This document shows positions 22,346 through 32,052 of a stretch of DNA of 64,000 nt, piece after piece. The notes below the pieces were generated by a model. It ran no database searches, was not told where the DNA came from, and saw nothing but the letters and a program-made list of their open reading frames with translations. Source of the DNA: Agapanthus africanus (Eukaryota > Streptophyta > Magnoliopsida > Asparagales > Amaryllidaceae); assembly GCA_030015575.1 (NCBI GenBank), contig CM057339.1:695342761-695406760 (forward strand). Reading direction: 5' to 3'. The position numbers were made by a program, and so were the translations under genes. Each line of letters opens with the position of its first letter. Positions within the stretch are counted from its first letter, which is position 1.

Positions 22346-23536
22346 ATGTCAATAGGGATGAAGCTACCACCCTCAGAAGGAAACACACACGATGGGGTGG
22401 AGAGGCATCCTGATTATTGCGCATATCATCGGAAAATCTCACACCCCACAGAGGAGTGCAACGCCTTTAAGATATGGTGGCAAGGATATGTTGCTCGTCG
22501 GCAACATTTTAAGCGCATGAAACGCAAGAGCCGTCGGGAACGAAGAAGCACTGTCGACGGGCGCAACAGAACTACTGGCAGCTGTGACATGGTTAACGTC
22601 GGGGGGTCACAAGTTCTCACCTTTGGGAGCGACTCTGATGAAGAAATGACTCTGGGCCCTCTCTTTAAAGAATCCGTGTTAGGGAAAGAGGAGGAATCGG
22701 AGGCCTACGAGAACATTCAGCTGCGCAATCGCACACTCCCAGAAAAGAATCTCGGGCCCGTGAGCAGAAAAGATAAGGGAAAGGAAAAGGTCATTGAAGA
22801 TATCACTTTAGATGACCAAGTCACGAAAGAACTAACTACCAGAGACCCTCCTAAGAAGGGTAAGGTGGACTATAACATCCTCGCGCACTTAAGGAAGCTA
22901 CCTTCTCAGCTTAGCATCCTTGATGCCCTCCTATTGTCAAAAGAATCGCGAGACTCACTAATTAAGGCGTTGCAAGAACCTGAACAATTCCAAGCCTTTC
23001 TCGCCACTGAAAAGATGAAGGACGAACTGGAGGAAGTGCATACAGCCGATATCACTTTCGGTGATGAAGACCTCCTTCTCGGGACGTGCGACCACAACCG
23101 TCCCCTATATGTCTCCGGATACTGCCATGACATCAAGATAGGCAAGATCCTGGTGGATAATGGATCCTCCGTCAATCTCCTTAATGTTCGGGTGTTGAAG
23201 GAAATCTGCATGAGTGTGCAACACCTTGCTCGTGACAAAATTACTATCTCCGGTTTCGATTCACAATCGTCACGGACTCTCGGATCTGTGATACTAACAT
23301 TACGCTTTGGACTTCTCGTCACAGACATCAAATTTCATGTCATTGACGCCAAAACCTGCTACAACGCCTTGCTCGGTCGTCCTTGGCTACACGAATACAA
23401 CATCGTCCCTTCTACACAACATCAGTGTATGAAGTACTTTAAGGATGGTTTCGAGTATACCGTAACAGGAGAGTTAAATCCATTCTCCGTGAACGAAGTC
23501 CGCAAATACGAAGATGCGAAATACTTTTTGCCTTGA
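22346..23536 (+). CDS. Element D: aspartic protease part
   Basis: A 396-residue frame after gag. Residues 24-42 show YCAYHRKISHPTEECNAFK, a second copy of the Cys/His module seen in gag. An acidic FGSDSDEE motif follows. The retropepsin domain lies at about residues 235-385, with LVDNGSSVNLL as active site (D-N-G in place of the usual D-T/S-G, a form seen in Tat-type elements) and LLGRPWLHEY as the second conserved block. It would cleave the polyprotein. Fossil part. Confidence 0.88.
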   Translation: MSIGMKLPPSEGNTHDGVERHPDYCAYHRKISHPTEECNAFKIWWQGYVARRQHFKRMKRKSRRERRSTVDGRNRTTGSCDMVNVGGSQVLTFGSDSDEEMTLGPLFKESVLGKEEESEAYENIQLRNRTLPEKNLGPVSRKDKGKEKVIEDITLDDQVTKELTTRDPPKKGKVDYNILAHLRKLPSQLSILDALLLSKESRDSLIKALQEPEQFQAFLATEKMKDELEEVHTADITFGDEDLLLGTCDHNRPLYVSGYCHDIKIGKILVDNGSSVNLLNVRVLKEICMSVQHLARDKITISGFDSQSSRTLGSVILTLRFGLLVTDIKFHVIDAKTCYNALLGRPWLHEYNIVPSTQHQCMKYFKDGFEYTVTGELNPFSVNEVRKYEDAKYFLP

Positions 23537-26500
23537 AGATACAGAAAGGTGTCGCAACTCGGAGAACAAAGCCGCCGCCGCCATCCCTGTTTTCGGAAGC
23601 GATACCGAAGAAGAGGAAGAGATGGTTTATACAGGGCCATCTCAGCGTAACAACCTGGGGACGCCCGCCTCCATGTTGGTCTTCGGAAGTGATTCAGAAG
23701 ATGAAGTTAATGCCGTATTCTCCAATCGGCTGTCAATGCAAGCACCCCCTGGCGATGATCATAATTTGCAGATCACCATAGTACCGCGAGAACACTACAA
23801 GGATCTCGACACGCTTCAAGCTCACAATGTGCAGGACCTGCAAACGTTTTACGTCCCTCCCAGGCGAAGGGGTGAGAAGGTGATCCTATTCTACCGATCC
23901 TCAGAGTCGAAAGTAGAGAAAGAGATCTGGCATGGCGCAGATGCTACACCTGACAGGCTCCAACCCATCCGTCTGCCCAGATACTATACAAATGGATTAA
24001 AGAAGCTATTGAAGCACCAAGGGGTACCCTTAAAACAAACTGTTCGACAGGCTCGGTTCTACAACAGGATTTGGGATGTCTCTGGGACCCAACGCAAATT
24101 GCCCAACGGGAAAATGGAAACACTTAGGCTTGGATACGTGAGAACCGGAAAACGGGAGCGGGCCCACAGCAGCTACGCTATATATACCTTTGATGAAGAA
24201 GAGGACGCCCTGTCAGGAGATGCCGACCCCTCATCAAAACTAGACCCCGCGATTGAAGCGCCAAGTCCGTCATTTGAAGAACGAATGGGCAAGCCTATCA
24301 GGAAAGTGGGTCAGAAAGCTCGAGAAGACCACAACCGCGAAATGGCCATCTACGAGAAGGCCAGGACGCAACGTCTATTTCAACAGACTGCAAAAGACAA
24401 AGATGTTCATCCTTGTCAACCCATCATGCGAAAGGCCCGATGCGGAGACGGAAATAAGTCAAGGAGCGGAAAGAAGAGCCGACAACAACGACATAGGATT
24501 AGAGGGCTACAGGTACTGCGCGGCTCGGATTCGTCCCTCATGGAAAAGATGAGTCGAGCGTACTCCTTCCCCCGAGACAAGACGGAGAAGTTACTCAAAC
24601 TCGCTTTAAAACATCAAATGATCGTGCTTCCAGAATCTAGACACCCTGAGCAAGCCAACAAGGCTTCTCGTTCGAGCTATTGCTCTTATCACCAAGCCAT
24701 AGGACATCCTACCGAAAACTGCTTCACCTTCAAGAACTGGGTCGAGGACCAGTACCGACGTGGCAGATTCGCTTTATCCAACAGCTGGAGGGTAACGCCA
24801 CAACAAAAGCATGAACCCAAGGCCGCAAGAGTAGAACCGGATCCACCTCAGTCCCGGGAGCGGATTCGTACCTGTTATACGATTACGATATTAAAAGAAG
24901 AGCCCGAGAACATAGATGACCTTCCCCGGTGCTTTGAAAACAGCGATGATGAGGTGATCTCAGAATTTCCGCCCGCTCCGAAAGAACTGGAAGACGGTAT
25001 ACATACTACTGCAGATAACCTCAGGAAGATTGAGTTGGGATCGGCAGAGGACCCGCGACCGACATTTGTCAGCGAGCTACTCTCTGAAGAAAAGGTGGCC
25101 GCATTAAAGAACGTGCTTATACGGCATAAAGACTGCTTCGCGTGGAACTACTCCGAGATGCCAGGATTAGATCCGGAGGTTGCTGTGCATAAATTAGCAA
25201 TATCCCCAGATATCAAGCCAGTCAAGCAGGCGCCAAGAAGGATGCGACTCGAGCTAGAGATGAGCATCAACGCCGAAGTCAAGAAGCTGATCGATTCTGG
25301 ATTTATTCAAGAAGTTCAATATCTCGACTGGATCGCCAATATCGTCCCGGTAATGAAGAAGAATGGGGCGGTACGCATATGCGTGGATTTCAGGGATCTC
25401 AATAAAGCCTGTGCAAAGGATGATTTCCCAGTACCGGTAACCGAGCTAATGATAGATAACACGTCCACTCACGAGGTTTTCTCCTTTATGGACGGTTCGT
25501 CAGGATACAATCAGATAAAGATGCATCCCGAAGACCGGAAGCACACCGCTTTCCGGACCCCTTTGGGTATATTCTGCTACAGGGTTATGCCCTTTGGTCT
25601 AAAGAACGCTGGCGCTACCTATCAAAGGGCCATGACAAAGATCTTCGATGACCTCATACATGACATCGTTGAGTGCTATATCGATGACCTCGTAGTAAAG
25701 AGCATGTCATACGAAGAGCATTTAAAGCATCTGGAGACTGTGTTTCAACGCCTCCGGCAATATAATTTGAAAATGAATCCCCTCAAATGCGCGTTTGGAG
25801 TCTCCTCGGGCAAATTCCTGGGATTCATCGTTCGACACCGAGGTATTGAAATAGATCCGTCAAAGATTAAAGCGATCATGGAAATGCCTCCGCCAAGAAC
25901 CCTCAAACAGTTGCGGTCTCTCCAAGGGAAGCTCGCATACATCCGGCGATTTATCGCAAATCTTTCAGGCAAATGTCGCCCCTACAGTCACCTGATGAAG
26001 AAGGGAACCCCATTCGTCTGGGATCAAAAATGCCAAGGTGCACTAGACGAGATCAAGCCGTACCTGCAGAACCCGCCGGTATTGGCTGCGCCGGTCAAGG
26101 GAAAACCCCTCATTCTTTATACAACCGCCCTCGAAGGTTCCTTTGGCGCATTATGGGCGCAAGAGAACGATCAGGGGAAAGAGAGAACACTCAACTACTT
26201 AAGTCGAGTTCTACTGGGGGCAGAAAGCAATTACTCTCCCATTGAAAAACATTGCTTGGCATTAATCTTCGCGATAACAAAGCTCAGGCACTATGCGTTG
26301 GCACACGAAGTCTACCTCATCTCGAAGGTGGACCCTCTTAAATATCTGATGTCAAAAGCCATATTGACGGGACGACTCGCTAAATGGGCCGTGCTCTTGA
26401 TGGAGTTCTCGATAATCTATCAACCTCTCAAGGTAGTGAAAGGCCAGGCCATTGCTGACTTCCTCGCTGAGCACCCGATACCGGCCGATTCTCCTCTGAA

Positions 26501-27782
26501 TTGTGATTTGCCGGACGAGCATGCATTTGATGCGATTAGCGGCGGAAGCATCCGATGGGAACTCTATTTCGATGGAGCGTCCTCCGTAAAGAAACAGAAA
26601 CAAGGTATCCCAATGATCAAATCGGGGATAGGCCTCATCTTTGCAACTCCACAAGGAGGGATAATGCGCTTCGCCTTCTCCTTAACAGAGCCGAGGACAA
26701 ACAATGAGGCTGAATATGAAGCTCTGATAGCAGGCCTCGAAATCGCCATCGACATGGCAATTGAAGACCTCCTTATATACGGGGATTCTCAGCTAGTTGT
26801 TAGTCAAGTAAATGGTGACTACCAAACGTCCAAGCCGGAGTTGGTAAAGTACGGCGAAAAGGTGCAACAACTGTTGGCCCAAATTCCCTCCTATATTTTA
26901 GAGAACATACCGCGCGCGGAGAACAGCAAAGCAGACGCGTTGGCCAAACTTGCTAAAGAACTGGCTGACGAGAACCTCGATGATGTCAGAATCGTGGTAC
27001 AAAGCCGTCGAGTGCTCACCCCGGCAGAAATACCTCCGGAATTATATAAAGAGGGAGCGACTGAGCAGACGACCCTACAAATAAAAGACCAGGAGAAGGC
27101 CGAGGACTGGAGGGAAGTCTTCATAGACTACTTTAAGTCCCGCCGAATGCCCAAAGAAGCGTCCTCAAGACATCAGCTCATGAAACGAGCTCTATCTTTC
27201 GCTCTCGTCAACGATACTCTATACAAGATATCGTTTAATTCTCTATGGCTGAGATGCTTAGGATCTGACGAAGCAGAAAGAGTCATTCAGGAAGTTCATG
27301 ACGGACTTTGCGGTTCTTACCAAGCAGGCCCGAAGATGAAGTTAAAGATTAAACGAATGGGCTACTACTGGCCCACGATGATCCAGGACTGCCTCGAGTA
27401 TGCGAAGCAATGCCACTCATGCCAGATTCATGGAGACTTCATCCACCAACATCCGAATCCACTACACCCAACGGTGGCCAGCTGGCCATTCGAGATGTGG
27501 GGGACTGACATAGTCGGCCCCATTGAGCCAGCATCATCTCGGGGACATCGTTTTATCCTGGCGACAACTGATTACTTCTCCAAATGGGCAGAAGCAGTAC
27601 CACTGAGGGAAGTGAAGACGGAGAATATCCTACATTTCTTCAAGACGCACGTCATCTATCGGTTTGGAACCCCACGGCGGATTATCTCCGATAACAGGCC
27701 AGCCTACAGAAGCCATAAGATTAGCCGCTTCGCGCAGCAGCACAATATAGACTGGAGGTATTCTTCAGTTTACAACCCATGA
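23514..27782 (+). CDS. Element D: RT, RNase H, archaeal-type RNase H and integrase part
   Basis: A 1422-residue frame. The N-terminal ~480 residues hold acidic FGSDSE/FGSDTE motifs, an unrecognised block (LQTFYVPPRRRGEKV) and a third Cys/His module (YCSYHQAIGHPTENC, about 389). RT follows: ICVDFRDLNKACAKDDFPVP, FMDGSSGYNQIKM and the catalytic YIDDLVV near 721. The Gypsy RNase H is next (LSRVLLGAESNYSPIEKH). A second RNase H starts WELYFDGASS near 1014 with TNNEAEYEALIAGLE. The integrase shows the zinc-binding CHSCQIHGD, then WGTDIVGP and IISDN (two catalytic aspartates). The dual RNase H marks the Tat group. Fossil element; coding broken in a few places overall. Confidence 0.93.
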   Translation: MRNTFCLEDTERCRNSENKAAAAIPVFGSDTEEEEEMVYTGPSQRNNLGTPASMLVFGSDSEDEVNAVFSNRLSMQAPPGDDHNLQITIVPREHYKDLDTLQAHNVQDLQTFYVPPRRRGEKVILFYRSSESKVEKEIWHGADATPDRLQPIRLPRYYTNGLKKLLKHQGVPLKQTVRQARFYNRIWDVSGTQRKLPNGKMETLRLGYVRTGKRERAHSSYAIYTFDEEEDALSGDADPSSKLDPAIEAPSPSFEERMGKPIRKVGQKAREDHNREMAIYEKARTQRLFQQTAKDKDVHPCQPIMRKARCGDGNKSRSGKKSRQQRHRIRGLQVLRGSDSSLMEKMSRAYSFPRDKTEKLLKLALKHQMIVLPESRHPEQANKASRSSYCSYHQAIGHPTENCFTFKNWVEDQYRRGRFALSNSWRVTPQQKHEPKAARVEPDPPQSRERIRTCYTITILKEEPENIDDLPRCFENSDDEVISEFPPAPKELEDGIHTTADNLRKIELGSAEDPRPTFVSELLSEEKVAALKNVLIRHKDCFAWNYSEMPGLDPEVAVHKLAISPDIKPVKQAPRRMRLELEMSINAEVKKLIDSGFIQEVQYLDWIANIVPVMKKNGAVRICVDFRDLNKACAKDDFPVPVTELMIDNTSTHEVFSFMDGSSGYNQIKMHPEDRKHTAFRTPLGIFCYRVMPFGLKNAGATYQRAMTKIFDDLIHDIVECYIDDLVVKSMSYEEHLKHLETVFQRLRQYNLKMNPLKCAFGVSSGKFLGFIVRHRGIEIDPSKIKAIMEMPPPRTLKQLRSLQGKLAYIRRFIANLSGKCRPYSHLMKKGTPFVWDQKCQGALDEIKPYLQNPPVLAAPVKGKPLILYTTALEGSFGALWAQENDQGKERTLNYLSRVLLGAESNYSPIEKHCLALIFAITKLRHYALAHEVYLISKVDPLKYLMSKAILTGRLAKWAVLLMEFSIIYQPLKVVKGQAIADFLAEHPIPADSPLNCDLPDEHAFDAISGGSIRWELYFDGASSVKKQKQGIPMIKSGIGLIFATPQGGIMRFAFSLTEPRTNNEAEYEALIAGLEIAIDMAIEDLLIYGDSQLVVSQVNGDYQTSKPELVKYGEKVQQLLAQIPSYILENIPRAENSKADALAKLAKELADENLDDVRIVVQSRRVLTPAEIPPELYKEGATEQTTLQIKDQEKAEDWREVFIDYFKSRRMPKEASSRHQLMKRALSFALVNDTLYKISFNSLWLRCLGSDEAERVIQEVHDGLCGSYQAGPKMKLKIKRMGYYWPTMIQDCLEYAKQCHSCQIHGDFIHQHPNPLHPTVASWPFEMWGTDIVGPIEPASSRGHRFILATTDYFSKWAEAVPLREVKTENILHFFKTHVIYRFGTPRRIISDNRPAYRSHKISRFAQQHNIDWRYSSVYNP

Positions 27783-27815
27783 GCTAACGGTCTGGCCGAG
27801 GCCTTCAATAAGACC

Positions 27816-28358
27816 TTGACGAAGATCATAAAAAAGACTGTTTCCCGGAATAAGAGAGACTGGCACGAGAGGCTGCAAGAGGCCCTTTGGGCTTATCGAA
27901 CTACATTCAAGACGGCCACGAACACAACGCCGTACACGTTGGTATTTGGGACGGAAGCAGTACTCCCCCTCGAGATAGAGTTACCCTCTCTACGAGTGGC
28001 AGTCCACCACGAGCTGACGGACGAAGAAAATGCTCACCTTCGGCTTGAGGCGCTTGATGCCCTCGACGAAACTCGGCTCATAGCGCAACAACATCTAGAA
28101 GCCTACAAAGCAAAGATGACGCGCTCGTACGAAAGATTGACCAGGCCGAGGACATTCCACCAAGGCGAACTCGTATTAGTGGTCAAAAGACCTATGATCC
28201 CCAATCGTGCCAAGCGGGGGAAATTTGAGCCAAACTACGAAGGCCCTTACATCATAGACAAGGTCTACCAGGGTGGAGCCTATCTACTCATGGACATGCA
28301 CGGTGAAAGACCTTTCAGGCCAATAAACGGTCGTTTCTTAAAGAAATACTACGCTTAA
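27816..28358 (+). CDS. Element D: integrase C-terminal part
   Basis: A 180-residue open stretch. WHERLQEALWAYRTTFKTAT and NTTPYTLVFGTEAVLPLEIE are the conserved end of the Gypsy integrase core. RPRTFHQGELVLVVKRP and FEPNYEGPYIIDKVYQGGAY are the C-terminal GPY/F-type domain. It ends RPINGRFLKKYYA, a typical end of Tat polyproteins. It follows the preceding pol part closely. Confidence 0.92.
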   Translation: MTKIIKKTVSRNKRDWHERLQEALWAYRTTFKTATNTTPYTLVFGTEAVLPLEIELPSLRVAVHHELTDEENAHLRLEALDALDETRLIAQQHLEAYKAKMTRSYERLTRPRTFHQGELVLVVKRPMIPNRAKRGKFEPNYEGPYIIDKVYQGGAYLLMDMHGERPFRPINGRFLKKYYA

Positions 28359-28459
28359 TGAGCCATAGCCTGGGTCAATGATAGATGACGACGACTATGT
28401 CCGCTCGCTATCTTCCTAGGCTCAGACTTTACAAGCAGCAGCCGGCCTTCCCGTAACAA

Positions 28460-28563
28460 CGGACCGAAACGTCCTTAAACTAAAGACGGACCGAAACGTC
28501 CTTAAACTAACGACGGACCGAAACGTCCTTAAACTAACGACGGACCGAAACGTCCCTAAACTA
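28460..28563 (+). repeat. Four 27-bp repeats after pol
   Basis: Four copies of a unit with CGGACCGAAACGTCCTTAAA in tandem. Each unit holds the arms GGAC and GTCC six bases apart. Related units (GGACCGCAATGTCC) occur in the LTRs near 18085-18175 and 37885-37990. Confidence 0.9.
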
Positions 28564-28742
28564 CTACCGCAGCAACCTTAGGCTAACGAGATAAAAAAAA
28601 AAGAGAAAAAGAATAAAAAACGGTGTGTCGACAAGCAAAATGGGCACGGATGAAAACCCGAAAGGGCTCCGTGAGTAAAAACAGCAGGACTGCCGGCGAG
28701 TGTTTGTGAAAACCCGAAAGGGCGCAACCTTGTTAAAAGACA

Positions 28743-29264
28743 CTTGTAGGGTCCTCTCGACCTTGTAAGGAGAAACCACCTGCGTGAGATCCTTACGACT
28801 CACAAAGGAGCAACACACTTAGGGATCCTCACGATTCCTAAGGAGAAAATACACTTACGAGATCCTCACGACTCGTATGGAGAACTCTCTTATGGGACCC
28901 TCACGGCTCATAAGACTTGAAAGTCTTAAGTTACAGAAACCTAAACCTGTTCTTAAGCAAATCCTCCACAACCTTCGATATTGCCCTACAAGCGGCTCGT
29001 ACTGACCCTTGTATACAATCCACGGGCGCGAATAAACATTTCCCCAGCAAAGTCCCACCCGTGACTAGGGATATGCCCATATAATGAGCAGCCCTTATAG
29101 GTCCTCTCGATCCATAAGGAGAAAGCCCTCTTGTAGGATCCTTACGACTTACAGAGGAACACGCACTTAGGAATCCTCACGATCCCTAAGGAGAAAATAC
29201 ACCTGCAAGATCCTCACGACTTGTAGGGAGAAATATCTTTGTGAGACCCTTACGGCTCATGAAG
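28743..29264 (+). repeat. Array of ten stem-loops with constant loop and covarying stems
   Basis: Ten units share a loop close to ATCCTCACGA or ACCCTCACGG but have different complementary arms. Examples: TACGAG/CTCGTA (28856/28872), CTTATGGG/CTCATAAG (28889/28907), CCTGCAAG/CTTGTAGG (29202/29220), CTTTGTGAG/CTCATGAAG (29237/29256), CTTGTAGG/CTTACAG (29130/29148). Within the loop, the second and last bases also change together (T with A, C with G). Two related units lie at 31754 and 31786-31813. No gene is supported here. Confidence 0.82.
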
Positions 29265-29967
29265 TCAGAAGCCTCGGTCGGCAGGACCCTTAACCCTGTT
29301 TACTAAGCCACCTTTGTTCAAACATCGACAGAGGCAAATGATGATTCGCTCCTGGCAACATCCCAGTTGTAGCGGTGCTGATGCTGAAATCGGTATCTAA
29401 AATCCAAGCTTGCAGCGAAAAAGCTAGCGAGCCACACATGCATACGAAATAGCCGAAATGATGGGGCAACTTGCAATAAAAAGCAGCAAGTAAAAATGTA
29501 TGCATGACAAAATAGCCGAAATGATGGGGCAACTCGCAATAAAAAGCAGCGAGCAGAAAATAAACGAATAGCCGAAATGATTGGGCACCGCGAAAAATAG
29601 CCGAAATGATGGGGCAATCGCGACCTTCGCGATATAAAAGCTGAAATGATAGAGCATCGCAGAAAAAGAAATGAAATAAAAGTGAAATCCTCGCCCTACA
29701 GGTGATGTTACATCTACCTCTGTATACAATCCAGGGGCGCAAACAAAGAAGGGATCATACTCTCCCCCCCCAAGGTTTCATCATAAGGAGAAGCCAAATC
29801 TCGACGGTTCATAGATAGCCTAGAGATCATCTCGACGTCCGTCTCATGGCAGCAGACACAACATCAAGCGAAACGGAACAGCGGCAACCCCCAGTTCCAT
29901 GGCTCGGCGATACATATCACCAAGAGTCAAACCTCCATCCTGTGAAATGCGGATACTATCAACAAAA
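29265..29967 (+). repeat. Non-coding stretch with GCCGAAATGATGGGGCAA repeats
   Basis: Four to five imperfect copies of AGCCGAAATGATGGGGCAA lie between about 29450 and 29625. Two are followed by stem arms that covary: ACTTGC/GCAAGT and ACTCGC/GCGAG around AATAAAAA-type loops (about 29469-29493 and 29531-29553). Open frames in this region come from the repeats, and no gene is supported. Confidence 0.7.
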
Positions 29968-31275
29968 TTCCTAGTCACGTGGAACACGGATAACGTCACT
30001 CTTTGACCCCGTGGAAAACGTCCAGAGCGGATCCTGGTCCTCGCAGAGCACGGCAGTGAACCCGTGTGAAGCATCCAGAGCGGAGCCTAGTCCTCGCCGA
30101 GCACGGCAGTGAACCCGTGTGAAGCATCTAGTGCAAACTTCCTGGTTACGTGGAACGCGGATAACGTCACTCTTTGACCCCGTGGAAAACGTCCAGAGAG
30201 GATCCTGGTCCTCGTAGAGCACGGCAGTGAACCCGTGTGAAGCATCCAGAGCGGAGCCTAGTCCTCGCCGAGCACGGCAGTGAACCCGTGTGAAGCATCT
30301 AGTGCAAACTTCCTGGTTACGTGGAAAGCGGATAATGTCACTCTTTGACCCCGTGGAAAACGTCCAGAGCGGATCCTGGTCCTCGCAGAGCACGGCAGTG
30401 AACCCGTGTGAAGCATCCAGAGCGGAGCCTAGTCCTCGCCGAGCACGGCAGTGAACCCGTGTGAAGCATCTAGTGCAAACTTCCTGGTTACGTGGAAAGC
30501 GGATAATGTCACTCTTTGACCCCGTGGAAAATGTCCAGAGCGGATCCTGGTCCTCGCAGAGCACGGCAGTGAACCCGTGTGAAGCATCCAGAGCGGAGCC
30601 TAGTCCTCGCAGAGCACGGCAGTGAACCCGTGTGAAGCATCTAGTGCAAACTTCCTGGTTACGTGGAACGCGGATAACGTCACTCTTTGACCCCGTGGAA
30701 AACGTCCAGAGCGGATCCTGGTCCTCGCAGAGCACGGCAGTGAACCCGTGTGAAGCATCCAGAGTGGAGCCTAGTCCTCGACGAGCACGGCAGTGAACCC
30801 GTGTGAAGCATCTAGTGCAAACTTCCTGGTTACGTGGAAAGCGGATAATGTCACTCTTTGACCCCGTGGAAAACGTCCAGAGCGGATCCTGGTCCTCGCA
30901 GAGCACGGCAGTGAACCCGTGTGAAGCATCCAGAGCGGAGCCTGGTCCTCGCAGAGCACGGCAGTGAACCCGTATGAAGCATCTAGTGCAAACTTCCTGG
31001 TTACGTGGAACGCGGATAACGTCACTCTTTGACCCCATGGAAAACGTCCAGAGCGGATCTTGGTCCTCGCAGAGCACGGTTGTGAACCCGTGTGAAGCAT
31101 CCAGAGCAGAGCCTAGTCCTCGCCGAGCACGGCAGTGAACCCGTGTGAAGCATCTAGTGCAAAATTCCTGGTTACGTGGAACGTGGATAACGTCACTCTT
31201 TGACCCCGCGGAAAACGCCCAGAGCGGAGCCTGGTCCTCGCCAAGCACGGCAGTGAACCCGTGTGAAGCATCCCG
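29968..31275 (+). repeat. 171-bp tandem repeat array (about 7.6 copies)
   Basis: Units start TTCCTGGTTACGTGG at 30139, 30310, 30481, 30652, 30823, 30994 and 31165, exactly 171 bp apart. A diverged first unit is at 29968. Each unit is a 65-bp part plus two 53-bp half-repeats (GAGCGGATCCTGGTCCTCG and GAGCGGAGCCTAGTCCTCG types). The same sequence occurs as ~118-bp units in the LTRs. Hypervariable tandem repeats between pol and the 3' LTR are known in Tat/Ogre elements as sources of satellite DNA. Confidence 0.95.
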
Positions 31276-31398
31276 AGCAAATACCGGACTGTGGAGTCCT
31301 TAAAATCCACGGACTATGACGTCCTTAACCTCGACCGCGATGTCTTAAAACTAACGATCAACCACCTCTATTCCTTACAGATTTTTGCCTCGGTTTAA

Positions 31399-31477
31399 GG
31401 GTACATCTCTTCACTCCTTTGATGCCTGGCGTTGTAATTCCTCAACGTCTTCAAAGAGGTGACGGGTCCCTGCAACC
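31399..31477 (+). repeat. Two-stem ~80-bp motif, copy 3 (internal)
   Basis: Outer arms CCTTTGA (31416-31422) and TCAAAG (31451-31456) as in copy 1. Inner arms CGTTG (31430-31434) and CAACG (31443-31447) as in copy 2. Confidence 0.8.
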
Positions 31478-31481
31478 GAAC

Positions 31482-31700
31482 ATCGGACTGTGGAGTCCCT
31501 AAATCCACGGACTATGAGGTCCTTAACCTTGACCGTGATGTCTTAAAACTAACATCGGACTGTGGAGTCCCTAAATCCATGGACTATGAGGTCCTTAACC
31601 TTGACCGTGATGTCTTAAAACTAACAGCGGACTGTGGAGTCCTTAAATCCACGGACTATGAGGTCCTTAACCTTGACCGCGACGTCTTTAAACTACAATA
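31482..31700 (+). repeat. Three 72-bp tandem repeats
   Basis: Units begin at about 31482, 31554 and 31625 (TCGGACTGTGGAGTCC or AGCGGACTGTGGAGTCC). Each holds GGACT...GTCC arms and GGACTATGAGGTCC. The frame through them is open only because the unit is a multiple of three. Confidence 0.9.
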
Positions 31701-32052
31701 TCTGGAGAAACCCCTGACTCCGTAAAACACGGACAAGAGTAACCGCATCCAGCACTTACAAGTCCTCACGACCAGGAGGAAAACTCTTTATGAGACCCTC
31801 GTGGCTCGTAAAATGCAGAAGTCTTAGGAAGCAGATCTTAACCCTGAATCCTGAGCCATCGCTGTCCTGTAAGGAGATCAAGATAGAATATCCACAGAAT
31901 GCATTCAATAAAAAGGGGACACACCATTGAAAGGAAAATTGTATCTTTTATTCATAAGCCAAAATGGATACAAAGCGCGATTCATGAAAGAAACAAAAAG
32001 AAAGATACTCTCATGAGTATGTACAAAAAAAAAAGAGAAAAGATACAAGTCC

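Noticed and set aside
29971-31248. A 425-codon open frame on the minus strand with 57-residue repeats
   Set aside because: It is the 171-bp tandem repeat read through. The unit is a multiple of three, so a frame without stops in one unit stays open in all. The same sequence in the LTRs is clearly non-coding.
28743-31275. Regularly spaced repeats that might suggest a CRISPR array
   Set aside because: The repeats are tandem or stem-variable without unique spacers of fixed length, there are no cas genes, and they lie inside a plant retrotransposon.
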